The position numbers and the translations under genes were made by a program. A DNA stretch of 64,000 nucleotides from Sphingobacterium sp. R2. GTDB lineage: Bacteria > Bacteroidota > Bacteroidia > Sphingobacteriales > Sphingobacteriaceae. This document shows, one piece after another, positions 1-9,929 of this stretch; the stretch's first letter is position 1; every line of letters starts with the position of its first letter. The stretch is from contig NZ_CP142884.1 in the NCBI RefSeq assembly GCF_040760075.1, positions 248,001 to 312,000 of the forward strand, in the 5' to 3' direction. Below the pieces are notes generated by a model. The model saw only the letters and a list, made by a program, of their open reading frames with translations, was not told the origin of the DNA and searched no databases.

Positions 1-380
1 GAGGCCAAAAAAGAATCGATAGCGCGTTTGGAGATCTTGTCGCCCCATTCCCGATAGATATTGATGTTGATAAAGCTTGTCACAAAAAACAAAACCAGCA
101 CAATGATGGTATAGATATCCAAGATCCGCCTTTTGGGTTTGAGCTTTGGAAAAAAACTTAATATACAATACACAAGGAACGGTAGTGCACATATATAAGA
201 AACAGCCGAGAAATCCAAATTGAGGCCATGATAGTAAATTCTGAAAACCTCTGTAATATTGGAAAAACCAATTTTCTCAAAAAAAGCAGTAACAAAAATC
301 AATCTATCTATAAAACAGATAATTAACCAGAATAGAAAATACTGTGTTAAAGCTCTCAACTCTTTAGCAAATCGTTGCAT
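1..380 (-). CDS. LTA synthase / sulfatase-type membrane protein, N-terminal part
   Basis: The minus strand is open from an ATG at 380 to the window edge, so about 126 N-terminal residues are visible and the rest lies outside. The translation starts MQRFAKELRALTQYFLFW and contains at least three hydrophobic stretches, then INIYREWGDKISKRAIDSF. That layout (several membrane helices, then an NIYREWG-type segment before the catalytic domain) resembles the membrane domain of Bacteroidota LTA synthase-like phosphoglycerol transferases of the alkaline phosphatase/sulfatase superfamily. The catalytic domain is not in the window, so the substrate cannot be judged. It is transcribed divergently from valS. 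Confidence 0.6.
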   Translation of the reverse strand, partial: MQRFAKELRALTQYFLFWLIICFIDRLIFVTAFFEKIGFSNITEVFRIYYHGLNLDFSAVSYICALPFLVYCILSFFPKLKPKRRILDIYTIIVLVLFFVTSFININIYREWGDKISKRAIDSFLA

Positions 381-626
381 TCTTTCGCGTAAAAATAAAA
401 CAGGCAAATTTACATTAATTTAAATGAAATACAGGCTAATTACATAGTAATATGAATAAAAGATTAAAAAATTATAAAGTATCCTGAGATAGAATACCGC
501 ATAAATAGCAAACTCTTCTGCCAAAGGAGGATGGTGTTTGAATGAATTGCCGATACGTGATGGATAGCATCTTTTTGTTTGCGCACAAGATCAGCTGATA
601 CCTAAGGAAAATAACATAGAAATACT

Positions 627-634
627 TACTTTTG
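627..634 (+). promoter_or_regulatory. -7 promoter box of valS
   Basis: TACTTTTG matches the Bacteroidota -7 consensus TAnnTTTG and lies 33 bases before the ATG at 667. No clear TTTG -33 box is seen 19 bases upstream. The box overlaps the GTG at 634, which argues against that upstream start. Confidence 0.6.
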
Positions 635-666
635 TGTTCCTTAAAAGTTTGAATAGAAAATTTAAA

Positions 667-3303
667 ATGAGCATAGCGAAAACTTATAATCCAAAAGAAG
701 CTGAAGAAAAATGGTACAGCTATTGGAAAGCGAACGGATTTTTCCGTTCTACCCCAGACGAACGTGAACCTTACACGATTGTGATGCCTCCTCCAAACGT
801 CACTGGGGTGTTGCACATGGGGCATATGCTAAATAATACCATTCAAGATGTTTTGATTCGCCGGGCACGTATGCAAGGAAAAAACGCCTGTTGGGTACCG
901 GGTACGGATCACGCCTCCATTGCTACTGAAGCCAAGGTCGTCGCTATGTTGAAAGAACAAGGAATTGACAAACGATCGTTATCCCGCGAAGATTTCTTAA
1001 AGCACGCTTGGGAATGGAAAGAGAAATATGGTGGTATTATTCTGAAACAATTGGAAAAACTTGGTGCTTCCTGTGACTGGGATCGCACGCGCTTTACGAT
1101 GGACCCAGAATTGTATCAATCTGTTATCCGCGTATTCGTGGATCTGTATAATAAAGGATTGATTTATCGGGGCTACCGCATGGTCAATTGGGATCCGGAA
1201 GCAAAAACAAATATTTCCGACGAAGAAGTTATTTATAAAGAGAAAAATGGTAAATTATATCACCTAAAATATCAGGTTGACGGTACTGATCAATACATTG
1301 TTGTTGCAACAACCCGTCCCGAAACAATTTTTGGTGATACAGCGGTCTGTATCAATCCCGACGATGAACGCTACACCTGGTTAAAAGGAAAGCAAGTCAT
1401 TGTACCGATCGTAGGCAGAAAAGTGAACATCATTGAAGATGAATATGTAGATTTGGAGTTTGGTACCGGTTGTCTAAAAGTTACTCCAGCACACGATGTA
1501 AACGACTATGCGCTCGGCAAAAAGCACAACTTGGAATTTGTCGACATCTTTACCGATGAAGCAAAACTAAACGACAATGGCCTGCATTACGCTGGTATGG
1601 ATCGTTTTAAAGTCCGGAAAGAAATTGAGAAAGAGCTTGAGGAAAAAGGGTTATTGGAAAAAGTCGAGAACTATACCAATAATGTTGGGACTTCAGAGCG
1701 AACAGGTGCGGTGATCGAGCCCAAAATCTCCAATCAGTGGTTCCTTAAAATGGAAGACCTTGCAAAACCGGCTTTGGATAATGTCATGGATGATACCATC
1801 AAATTTCATCCGACAAAATTCAAAAATATTTACCGCAATTGGATGGAGAATGTGACCGACTGGAATATCTCAAGACAATTGTGGTGGGGCCACCAAATAC
1901 CGGCATATTTCTATGGCGAGGGCAACGAAGAATTTGTGGTTGCACAAACCGTTGAAGAAGCACTTGTATTAGCGCAGGAAAAATCAGGTAATGCAACGCT
2001 TCAATTGACCGATCTACGTCAAGATGAGGATGTGCTTGATACCTGGTTTTCAGCTTGGCTATGGCCAATTTCAGTCTTCAATGGTATAAACGAACCAGAA
2101 AATGCAGAAATCAACTACTATTACCCTACGCAAGATTTAGTCACTGCCCCAGACATCATTTTTTTCTGGGTAGCACGTATGATCGTTTCAGGATATGAAT
2201 TCCGCGGACAATTGCCTTTTGAAAATGTTTATTTTACTGGGATTGTACGGGACAAACTCGGCCGCAAAATGTCCAAATCGCTGGGCAACTCACCTGATCC
2301 AATTGATTTGATGAACGAATACGGTGCCGATGCGACTAGAATGGGGATGTTATTGACTGCTCCGGCAGGTAATGACCTTCCATTCGATGTTGAACTCTGT
2401 GTACAAGGACGTAATTTTGCCAATAAGATCTGGAATGCTTTCCGCTTGGTTAAAGGCTGGGAAATTACAGCTACTCCGGCTTCAGATTCAGATAAGATTT
2501 CGGCATCTTGGTTCGAAGCAAGGTTAAATCAAGCTCTGGTCGATATCGAAGAAAACTTCAAACACTATCGTCTATCAGATGCATTGATGACAACCTACAA
2601 ATTGGTATGGGATGACTTCTGTGCTTGGTACCTAGAATTAGTGAAACCGGCTTATGGCTGCCCTATTTCTGGCGAAACCTTAGCAACAGTAAAATCATTT
2701 TTTCAACGTATCCTCACATTGGTGCATCCTTTCATGCCTTTCCTAACAGAAGAATTGTGGCATGACGAACTGTTCGGTGTGAAAGACGAGAAAGATTGCA
2801 TTATCGTAGCCCCTTATCCTACAGCGAATGATTTTGATGAGCAACTGATCAAAGATTTCGCTATCGCTCAACAGATTATTTCGGAAGTTCGGAATATTCG
2901 CAATTCTAAAGGTATCTCCCCTAAAGTTGCTTTACCGTTAGCGATCAATCAACAATCGGACGTCAACCTGGAGCAATATATTGCTATCATCACCAAGATT
3001 GCAAACTTGGAGGGTGTGACTTTTGTTTCCGAGAAAATAACTGGTGCAGCAAGTTTCCTTGCCGGCAAAGACGAATGTTATGTTACGTTGGAAAATAATA
3101 TTGATGCGGATGCTGAACGTGAGCGTATCGAGAAAGAATTGGAATACCTAAAAGGTTTTCTTGTATCTGTAGACAAAAAGCTTTCCAATGAACGATTTGT
3201 GCAAAATGCTAAACCTGAAATTGTCGAAAACGAGAAAAGCAAAAAAGCGGATGCAGAAGCTAAGATTAAAATCTTGCAAGAAAGTTTACTGGCATTAGGA
3301 TAA
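667..3303 (+). CDS. valS: Valine--tRNA ligase
   Basis: Charges tRNA-Val with valine in the cytoplasm; class I synthetase of about 878 residues, normal for bacterial ValRS. The HIGH signature is HMGH at about residues 50-53 within [14 protein letters not shown], and the KMSKS loop is GRKMSKSLG near residue 535. The editing domain lies between them ([12 protein letters not shown], then [12 protein letters not shown]). The C-terminal 60 or so residues are charged and helical ([19 protein letters not shown]), the ValRS tRNA-binding coiled coil. The ATG at 667 is preferred over the in-frame GTG at 634 because the promoter -7 box overlaps that GTG. A strong terminator follows, so it is probably a single-gene unit. 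Confidence 0.97.
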   Translation: MSIAKTYNPKEAEEKWYSYWKANGFFRSTPDEREPYTIVMPPPNVTGVLHMGHMLNNTIQDVLIRRARMQGKNACWVPGTDHASIATEAKVVAMLKEQGIDKRSLSREDFLKHAWEWKEKYGGIILKQLEKLGASCDWDRTRFTMDPELYQSVIRVFVDLYNKGLIYRGYRMVNWDPEAKTNISDEEVIYKEKNGKLYHLKYQVDGTDQYIVVATTRPETIFGDTAVCINPDDERYTWLKGKQVIVPIVGRKVNIIEDEYVDLEFGTGCLKVTPAHDVNDYALGKKHNLEFVDIFTDEAKLNDNGLHYAGMDRFKVRKEIEKELEEKGLLEKVENYTNNVGTSERTGAVIEPKISNQWFLKMEDLAKPALDNVMDDTIKFHPTKFKNIYRNWMENVTDWNISRQLWWGHQIPAYFYGEGNEEFVVAQTVEEALVLAQEKSGNATLQLTDLRQDEDVLDTWFSAWLWPISVFNGINEPENAEINYYYPTQDLVTAPDIIFFWVARMIVSGYEFRGQLPFENVYFTGIVRDKLGRKMSKSLGNSPDPIDLMNEYGADATRMGMLLTAPAGNDLPFDVELCVQGRNFANKIWNAFRLVKGWEITATPASDSDKISASWFEARLNQALVDIEENFKHYRLSDALMTTYKLVWDDFCAWYLELVKPAYGCPISGETLATVKSFFQRILTLVHPFMPFLTEELWHDELFGVKDEKDCIIVAPYPTANDFDEQLIKDFAIAQQIISEVRNIRNSKGISPKVALPLAINQQSDVNLEQYIAIITKIANLEGVTFVSEKITGAASFLAGKDECYVTLENNIDADAERERIEKELEYLKGFLVSVDKKLSNERFVQNAKPEIVENEKSKKADAEAKIKILQESLLALG

Positions 3304-3325
3304 TACCTAAACAATACAGCTGATC

Positions 3326-3357
3326 AGGTCCCGTGTAATCCACGGGACCTTTTTTTG
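3326..3357 (+). terminator. Rho-independent terminator of valS
   Basis: A perfect 10-bp stem (AGGTCCCGTG with CACGGGACCT) and a five-base loop, followed by a run of T, 22 bases after the valS stop. Confidence 0.9.
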
Positions 3358-3368
3358 TTAACGCGAAA

Positions 3369-3447
3369 TTCGCCCTTCCTTCGCCCTTTCTTCGGCGTTC
3401 GTTCGGTACTTGCTCGGTGTTTATTCGGTGCTTGCTCGGTTGTGACC
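3369..3447. repeat. Degenerate short tandem repeat in intergenic DNA
   Basis: This non-coding stretch between valS and the DUF4342 gene holds about seven loosely repeated 10-12 base units of the form TTCGTTCGGTAC, TTGCTCGGTG, TTCGGTGCTTGC. It has no good reading frame with family signatures. The rest of 3448-3731 shows nothing I can name. A differently worded but similar repeat patch occurs at about 57224-57318. Confidence 0.55.
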
Positions 3448-3731
3448 GAAGAAATACCGTACGAGTACGAAGTATATCCGACAAATGAGCGTGCGAAGAC
3501 TGGAGCTGGTATCACTGATTTATGAACGGTAAGCGGGGTAAATTCCCATGTTAGTACTGGTTGTATCATTTCAAGGATTCTCTAAAAGAGTTTCATAAAT
3601 AAGGTAGTTTTTTTTCGCAAGCGATTCCGCTGTAGTTTAAAATTGACTTCGAGTGGAACAATACCGGAAAGTTTATCCTAATTCTGTAAAAAATGAATAA
3701 CTTTATAATAGTGAACTTAAATTATACTAAT

Positions 3732-4034
3732 ATGGGATTTAAAGAAACATTTCAGATTAACGGTGAAAACCTTTTGCAGAAAATCAAAGAAATTATTGCG
3801 GAGGGCAACGTAAACAAAATTACTATCTCGGACAAGCATGGAAAGGAGATCATGAGCTTTCCTGTGACAGTTGGAGCCATAGGCTTGATCTTAGCGCCTG
3901 TTTTTGCAGCGATTGGAGCAGTAGCAGCATTACTTACAGAGTGTACCATTACTGTGGAACGCAATAGCCAAAAGGACGACAACAACAACGGAGACAACAG
4001 TACGGATCCACCAACCACAATAACAGTGAACTAA
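3732..4034 (+). CDS. DUF4342 family small protein
   Basis: A protein of about 100 residues. The N-terminal half (FKETFQINGENLLQKIKEII, then KITISDKHGKEIMSFPVTVG) is the DUF4342 pattern: a short alpha/beta domain followed by one hydrophobic segment, here AIGLILAPVFAAIGAVAALL. The tail is low-complexity (KDDNNNGDNSTDPPTT). Function of the family is unknown to me; one membrane-associated helix is likely. The ATG at 3732 is preferred to the upstream one at 3693 because the family similarity begins there. It lies 19 bases before a DoxX-like gene on the same strand, so the two are probably cotranscribed. Confidence 0.7.
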   Translation: MGFKETFQINGENLLQKIKEIIAEGNVNKITISDKHGKEIMSFPVTVGAIGLILAPVFAAIGAVAALLTECTITVERNSQKDDNNNGDNSTDPPTTITVN

Positions 4035-4053
4035 TCAACTCAGATTGCCTGCT

Positions 4054-4428
4054 ATGAAAATCTTAAAAAATATACTTTGTGTTTTGTTCGCCTTGCTATT
4101 CATTCATGCGGGTCTGGATAAACTTTTTCATTATATGCCTGCTCCACCAATGGATATGGACATGAAAAAGGTATTTGAGGCTTTTAACACTATAAAATGG
4201 CTAATGCCACTGGTTGGAATTATCGAGCTCATTGGCGGTTTACTATTTATTTTCACAAAGACACGAACGTTGGGTGCTTTGATCATCTTCCCGATTCTTA
4301 TTGGGATTTTTACCCATAATATGATTTTCTATAGTCAACAGGGATTAATTATTTGGGCTGTACTTTTTATCATCTGGGTTTGGGTAGTTTTCGAAAACTG
4401 GGGAAAGTATAAAAAATTGCTTGTATGA
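4054..4428 (+). CDS. DoxX-like inner membrane protein
   Basis: A protein of about 124 residues with four predicted membrane helices: residues about 4-22, 44-62, 67-87 and 92-112. Its spacing (IHAGLDKLFHY near the N-terminus, then WLMPLVGIIELIGGLLF) matches DoxX/DoxD-type small membrane proteins. No catalytic residues can be named. ATG at 4054 is used rather than the TTG nine bases upstream. It follows the DUF4342 gene closely. After it, about 215 bases of very AT-rich DNA precede tamB. Confidence 0.65.
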   Translation: MKILKNILCVLFALLFIHAGLDKLFHYMPAPPMDMDMKKVFEAFNTIKWLMPLVGIIELIGGLLFIFTKTRTLGALIIFPILIGIFTHNMIFYSQQGLIIWAVLFIIWVWVVFENWGKYKKLLV

Positions 4429-4643
4429 TTGCCTCATTGTTAGACAAACGAGCTCGTTCAGCATAGCAGATTTATTGTTATTTAACACCTATTTTTTGAC
4501 AAATTAATAGGTATTAAATGTTTTTATTAACATAAAATTAAAAAATAAAAAACTTTATGTAGCTATACTGGTTTGGTCAATTATTTGATGTAACTTTTTC
4601 CCGTTTTAATTTTTATTAATAGATACTTAAATCAAATTATACG

Positions 4644-7600
4644 TTGAACAGATTTACCCGAGTTGCTTTCAAAACAATCTTGTGGATTATTGGAGTAATA
4701 ATTGCGCTTGCGATTCTAATTGTGTTTCTAATTCGACTACCATCGGTTCAGAATTATATTGCCGGAAAAGTAACTCAATATGTTGAAGGCAAAATCGGCA
4801 CCCCCGTTAAAATAGGATACATCAATATCGATTTTCCGAAGAAACTAGTTTTACAGGATATCTATTTAGCGGACCAAAGCAAGGATACATTGGCTGCTGG
4901 AAAATCGATAGCGGTAGATATCAATATGCTGAAACTGCTAAAAAATACTGTTGAAATTCAAAGTATAGAAGCAGAAGGTATCACCGCGAAAATTCGCCGT
5001 ACATTACCTGATAGTTCGTTCAACTTTGATTATATTGTCAAAGCATTTGCATCACAAAAAGAAAGCAATCCAACTGCCGACAGCAGTTCAGCACTCCTAT
5101 TCAACCTCGATAAAGTAAAATTTGATAAATTTCATATTGTCTATACCGATGATGTGATTGGAACAAGCGCTGACGTATATCTCAACAGCTTAAATACCAA
5201 CATCAAGAAGTTTGATCTGACACAAAATATGGCTTTCAATCTTCCCAAAGTGAAGATCGATGGTCTGAGTGCTACCATCAAACAATGGCGGCCGATGGTT
5301 GACGGCGCGGCGCCCTCTGTTGAGGACTTTGGCATTACGGATAAAACGGCTCAAACAACCACATTGCTTCCTGATGTTGGCATACAGATCGCAGACTTGA
5401 CTAATATCTTCGTGCGTTATGAAGATCAGTCCAGCCTCTTGAACACCAAGTTTTATGTCAAAAATCTTCACGCAGACATTAACAAGATCGACCTGAACAA
5501 AGAAGTTGTGGATATTCAAACAATCAGCCTCGACGGTTCGGACAACAGTGTGCTCTTTGGAAAGGTTCTAAAAAAAGCAAACAGCTCAGCTAAATCTACA
5601 GCAGATACGACCAAAGTAAACTGGATTGTATCGGCCAAAGATATTCAGATCAACAATACAAGTTTAGCTTACCGCGACGACAATCAGGCGCGAATGAAGG
5701 GTTTTGATTACTTTAACATGAAGATTGCGGGTATGAAAACCAGCTTAAGTGATCTTTACTACAGTGCCGACTCAATCAGTGGATCGTTGAAAGAACTCAT
5801 AACGTCAGATCACTCGGGTTTTGTGATCAAACAATTAAAGGGAGATTTTAAGTACACAAATACCGGTACTGAAATCAAAAATCTGTATGCCGAAACTCCA
5901 CGTACTCTCCTACGGGATTACGTAAAAGTCACCTATCCATCATTGGATATTGTTGCCAAAAAACCGGAACTTCTCTACGTCAATGCAACCATCAAAAAGA
6001 GTCATGTCGATATGCGCGACATTTACTATTTTGCCCCTTTTTTGGATACCATGCAGGTGATGAAACCCTTGATGGACAAAAAATTTGCTATCGATGGACG
6101 TGTTGTGGGTAAGTTAAATGATCTGAATATTCCAGCAATTGATTTTCAAACCTTATCCAATACACGTCTCATTGCAAGCCTACGTTTAAGGGGGCTTCCC
6201 GAGGTGGATAAAATGTCTATGGATCTTAATTTAAAAAAATTGACTACCGGACGCTCGGATATCGAGAAGCTAGTTTCAAAAAAAATGCTGCCTAGCGGAA
6301 TTGAATTGCCCAATACGATCGGACTCACCGGAACTTTTAAAGGTGGAATGAACGCCTTTAACACCAATCTTTCGCTGGTAACAGAAAAAGGAACGGCTAA
6401 GTTTAATGGTAAAGTGGGCATGATAGGTCGCGATACGACCTACGACGCTTATGTAAGTATCCGTGATTTTGACATTGGTAAGATCATGAAAATGGACAGT
6501 ACCTTAGGCATACTTTCATTTGAGGGGAAAATTAAAGGTCATGGAACCGATCCTAAAAAGCTTGTAGCCAACTTTGATGGTAAAGTAAACCGAATGGACG
6601 CCATGGGTTATCGGTATCAGAACATCGACATGAACCTGACCGCAGACAAAGGAGATATTAAAGCCGCTGTGGTTAGCCCTGATCCAAATATTCAATTGAA
6701 GTTAAATGCAACAGCGAATATGAAGTCTAAGTATCCACAGGTGGATTTTGAGCTTCAGGTAGATACCATTAATCTTAAAAATTTAAAGTTGATGGACGAT
6801 GAGTTCAAATACCAGGGTAAACTCGTCGGAAATTTCAGTTCAGCCGATCCAAATTTTTTAAATGGTGCAGCACATATTACCAATTCCTCCATCTTTTACA
6901 GTGGTGCATATTATTCTTTAGACAGCATTTCGCTTATAGCAAAAGCCGATACCAGCCGTAATTTATTGCTATTAAAATCTGACTTTTTAAATGCTCATCT
7001 AGTTGGTAAATATAAAATTCTGGAATTGCAGAATGCTATTCAAGATATCCTACAGGTATACTACCAGCCGGGAAAAGCTGTTAAAGTGCCAAAATACGAG
7101 CCGCAGAACATTGAGTTTTCAGCCCAGCTGACCCGAACGAAGTTCATTAGAGATTTCTTACCAGAACTGACAGCAATGTCGGATATCACTTTGGATGGTA
7201 TGTTCAACAGCCAATCAAAAACGATTCTCGCCAAGCTGGATGCACCGAAAATAATCTATAATGGCACTGAAATAAATAACGTTACCTTAGATATCAATAC
7301 ACTCGACAGTACACTATATTACTCGGCATTGATCAATAAAATTAAGGTAAGCAATATTGAACTAGTGAATACCGTATTCAGTGGTAAAGTCATCCAAAAC
7401 AATCTGGATTTTGGCCTCTGGATAAAAGATAAGAAAGAGAAAGAACAGTATCATCTTGGCGCAAATATGCGTGTTGATAATGGGGCATTTGTTTTTAGCC
7501 TGCTGCAGGATGGCTTAATGCTGAATTACGACAAATGGACAATAAATCCAAACAATGTGCTCAGATTTGGAAGTACAGGGATCCAGGCCAATGAATTTAT

Positions 7601-9929
7601 CTTAAGCAATAAGGGACAAGAGCTTAGTATATCTTCACAAGATAGTGTCCTTAATTCACCGATAAACATAGCGTTCAAGAATTTCCGGATTGAGACATTA
7701 AGTAAAATGCTGGAGAGCGAAACAGTAGAGCTCGGGGGTGGAATTAATGGTCAGGCGACCATATCACGTCTGGAGAGCAGCCCTGTATTTGTATCGGATC
7801 TTGTTATCAATAAATTTTACATCGGACAGGATACCGTTGGGAATGTCAATATTAAGGTTAACAATGAGAAAGAAAATACGTACAATGCCAATATAAGCAT
7901 TACCGAGAATGGCAACAACGTTGTCTTAAATGGTGATTTTGTGAATCCTCCTCAGGGAGAAGCTCGCTTAGATTTCACTTTAGATATTGCGCCGCTTTCC
8001 ATGCAGACCGTGCAAGCATTCAGCCTCGGATATCTTAAAGATTCGAAAGGAAATCTTGAAGGCCAATTGAAAATAACAGGATCACCATCTACACCGCTCA
8101 TTAAGGGCGATGTTAAATTTAAAGATGCACAATTTAATATTGCCATGCTAAATGCACTCTTTAAAGCCAAAGATGAAACAATTCATTTAGATGAGCGGGG
8201 CATCACCTTTCCCAAATTTGCCTTAGAAGACAAGAAGGGAAATATTGCCAAGCTGACAGGATCCATAGCCACGACAACGTATACTGATTTTGATTTTAAT
8301 CTCAACGTCAATACGGACAATTTTGAAGTGCTCAATTCAACACAAAGCGATAATGACATGTTCTATGGTAAAATGTATCTTACTTCGAATCTGCGTATTC
8401 GCGGAAATCTCGATAAGCCTATCGTGGACGGTACAATCAAAGTGCTGGATGATACCGATTTTACCTTTGTCATGCCAAACGATGATCCAGGGATGGCCGA
8501 TCGTAAAGGAGTGGTTGAATTTGTTGATAAGCGGGATACAACAAGAGCGAATGTTTTTGCCAAATTAGATTCCATGACTGTCACCCGTTTAACGGGGATC
8601 GATGTGGACCTCAACCTTCAAACAGATAAGGATGCTAAATTTAAAATCCTTTTGGATGCCGGTTCACAGGATGCCCTGAATATACAGGGAGAAGCCGAGC
8701 TGAATGCAGGTATCGATGCCAGTAGCAAAATAACTTTGTCTGGAACCTTTACCGTTGACAAAGGAAGCTATTCATTTAGTTTTGGCCCTGTGAAGAAAGA
8801 TTTTACGTTCCGCAAAGGAAGCACCATTACCTGGAATGGCGATCCATTGGATGCCCAGCTGAATATCACGGCAGCATATACGACCAAAGCACCGACTTTA
8901 GAGCTTGTAGCGACGCAACTCGGTTCAGAAAATGCCAATCTGTATAAGCAACGTATTCCGTTCAATGTCTTACTAAAGATTACAGACAAATTGTTTCAGC
9001 CGCAACTGAATTTTGATATTGACCTGGACGAAAACAACTCGGTTGTTTCGCAAGATGTAATCAGCAAGGTAAACAATGCATTGACGACGCTACGTGAAAA
9101 TCCGTCTGAACTCAACAAGCAGGTCTTTTCATTGATTGTGTTGGGGCGCTTTATGTCGACCAATCCATTTGAGAGTCTTTCAGGTGGTGGTGGTACCGAA
9201 GCTATTGTGAGAAATAGTATCAGTTCCTTCCTGAGTGGTCAGTTGAACCGCTTGGCTTCCGAACTTATTACAGGAGTAGAACTGGATTTTAACTTAACCT
9301 CAGAAGAAGATTATGCTACAGGAGCGGGACAAACCCGTACGGACCTGAATATAGGTGTATCGAAAATGCTCTTAAATGATCGTTTAAAAATTACTATTGG
9401 TTCTAATTTTGAAGTGGAAGGAAACACGCGACCTGGAGAGACTGCCAATAATATCGCGGGAGATATCCAATTGGATTATCAGCTTTCACAAGACGGCCGT
9501 TATTTTGCACGGGTATACCGTAAGAATCAATATCAGGTCACACTACAGGGTCAATATGTAGAGACAGGCATTGGATTTATCATCAATATGGATTACAACA
9601 GGTTTAAGGAAATCTGGATGAGTTCAAAAAAACTCAAAGAGTACTATGATACGAACAGCAAGAGTTTCAGAAAACGGTTCGATGTGGAGCGCATGGAAAC
9701 CGACTCAGTCTATCGTGATAGCGTTCGCACCGTCATCCGTGACAGTTTGATGCTACATAGTCCAGCATACAGAAAACGTATGGAGGAAAGAGAACAAGAG
9801 AAGCGTAAACAGCAATTGGACTCTGGCAAAAAATCACCAACAAGCAATGGTCCAAAATCAAATTTAGATACCATCAGAACAACAGCTATAAAAAATGAAG
9901 ATGAGGAAAGGAGTTATCATGCGGGTTAG
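4644..9929 (+). CDS. tamB: TamB-like translocation and assembly module protein
   Basis: A giant envelope protein (1761 residues) of the TamB/AsmA-like, DUF490 type. It starts with one membrane helix (about residues 9-32, FKTILWIIGVIIALAILIVF) and continues as a long run of beta-rich repeats thought in the family to form a lipid-conducting groove across the periplasm. The C-terminal TamB domain is recognisable near residues 1430-1600 (DENNSVVSQDVISKVNNALT, then QVFSLIVLGRFM, then LASELITGVELDFNL). The only start that keeps the membrane helix is TTG at 4644; an in-frame TAG stands eight codons upstream and there is no ATG. It overlaps tamL by 11 bases, indicating translational coupling with its outer-membrane partner. 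Confidence 0.9.
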   Translation: MNRFTRVAFKTILWIIGVIIALAILIVFLIRLPSVQNYIAGKVTQYVEGKIGTPVKIGYINIDFPKKLVLQDIYLADQSKDTLAAGKSIAVDINMLKLLKNTVEIQSIEAEGITAKIRRTLPDSSFNFDYIVKAFASQKESNPTADSSSALLFNLDKVKFDKFHIVYTDDVIGTSADVYLNSLNTNIKKFDLTQNMAFNLPKVKIDGLSATIKQWRPMVDGAAPSVEDFGITDKTAQTTTLLPDVGIQIADLTNIFVRYEDQSSLLNTKFYVKNLHADINKIDLNKEVVDIQTISLDGSDNSVLFGKVLKKANSSAKSTADTTKVNWIVSAKDIQINNTSLAYRDDNQARMKGFDYFNMKIAGMKTSLSDLYYSADSISGSLKELITSDHSGFVIKQLKGDFKYTNTGTEIKNLYAETPRTLLRDYVKVTYPSLDIVAKKPELLYVNATIKKSHVDMRDIYYFAPFLDTMQVMKPLMDKKFAIDGRVVGKLNDLNIPAIDFQTLSNTRLIASLRLRGLPEVDKMSMDLNLKKLTTGRSDIEKLVSKKMLPSGIELPNTIGLTGTFKGGMNAFNTNLSLVTEKGTAKFNGKVGMIGRDTTYDAYVSIRDFDIGKIMKMDSTLGILSFEGKIKGHGTDPKKLVANFDGKVNRMDAMGYRYQNIDMNLTADKGDIKAAVVSPDPNIQLKLNATANMKSKYPQVDFELQVDTINLKNLKLMDDEFKYQGKLVGNFSSADPNFLNGAAHITNSSIFYSGAYYSLDSISLIAKADTSRNLLLLKSDFLNAHLVGKYKILELQNAIQDILQVYYQPGKAVKVPKYEPQNIEFSAQLTRTKFIRDFLPELTAMSDITLDGMFNSQSKTILAKLDAPKIIYNGTEINNVTLDINTLDSTLYYSALINKIKVSNIELVNTVFSGKVIQNNLDFGLWIKDKKEKEQYHLGANMRVDNGAFVFSLLQDGLMLNYDKWTINPNNVLRFGSTGIQANEFILSNKGQELSISSQDSVLNSPINIAFKNFRIETLSKMLESETVELGGGINGQATISRLESSPVFVSDLVINKFYIGQDTVGNVNIKVNNEKENTYNANISITENGNNVVLNGDFVNPPQGEARLDFTLDIAPLSMQTVQAFSLGYLKDSKGNLEGQLKITGSPSTPLIKGDVKFKDAQFNIAMLNALFKAKDETIHLDERGITFPKFALEDKKGNIAKLTGSIATTTYTDFDFNLNVNTDNFEVLNSTQSDNDMFYGKMYLTSNLRIRGNLDKPIVDGTIKVLDDTDFTFVMPNDDPGMADRKGVVEFVDKRDTTRANVFAKLDSMTVTRLTGIDVDLNLQTDKDAKFKILLDAGSQDALNIQGEAELNAGIDASSKITLSGTFTVDKGSYSFSFGPVKKDFTFRKGSTITWNGDPLDAQLNITAAYTTKAPTLELVATQLGSENANLYKQRIPFNVLLKITDKLFQPQLNFDIDLDENNSVVSQDVISKVNNALTTLRENPSELNKQVFSLIVLGRFMSTNPFESLSGGGGTEAIVRNSISSFLSGQLNRLASELITGVELDFNLTSEEDYATGAGQTRTDLNIGVSKMLLNDRLKITIGSNFEVEGNTRPGETANNIAGDIQLDYQLSQDGRYFARVYRKNQYQVTLQGQYVETGIGFIINMDYNRFKEIWMSSKKLKEYYDTNSKSFRKRFDVERMETDSVYRDSVRTVIRDSLMLHSPAYRKRMEEREQEKRKQQLDSGKKSPTSNGPKSNLDTIRTTAIKNEDEERSYHAG

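Noticed and set aside
634..666. GTG start for valS
   Set aside because: The promoter -7 box overlaps this codon, and ValRS similarity begins after the ATG at 667.
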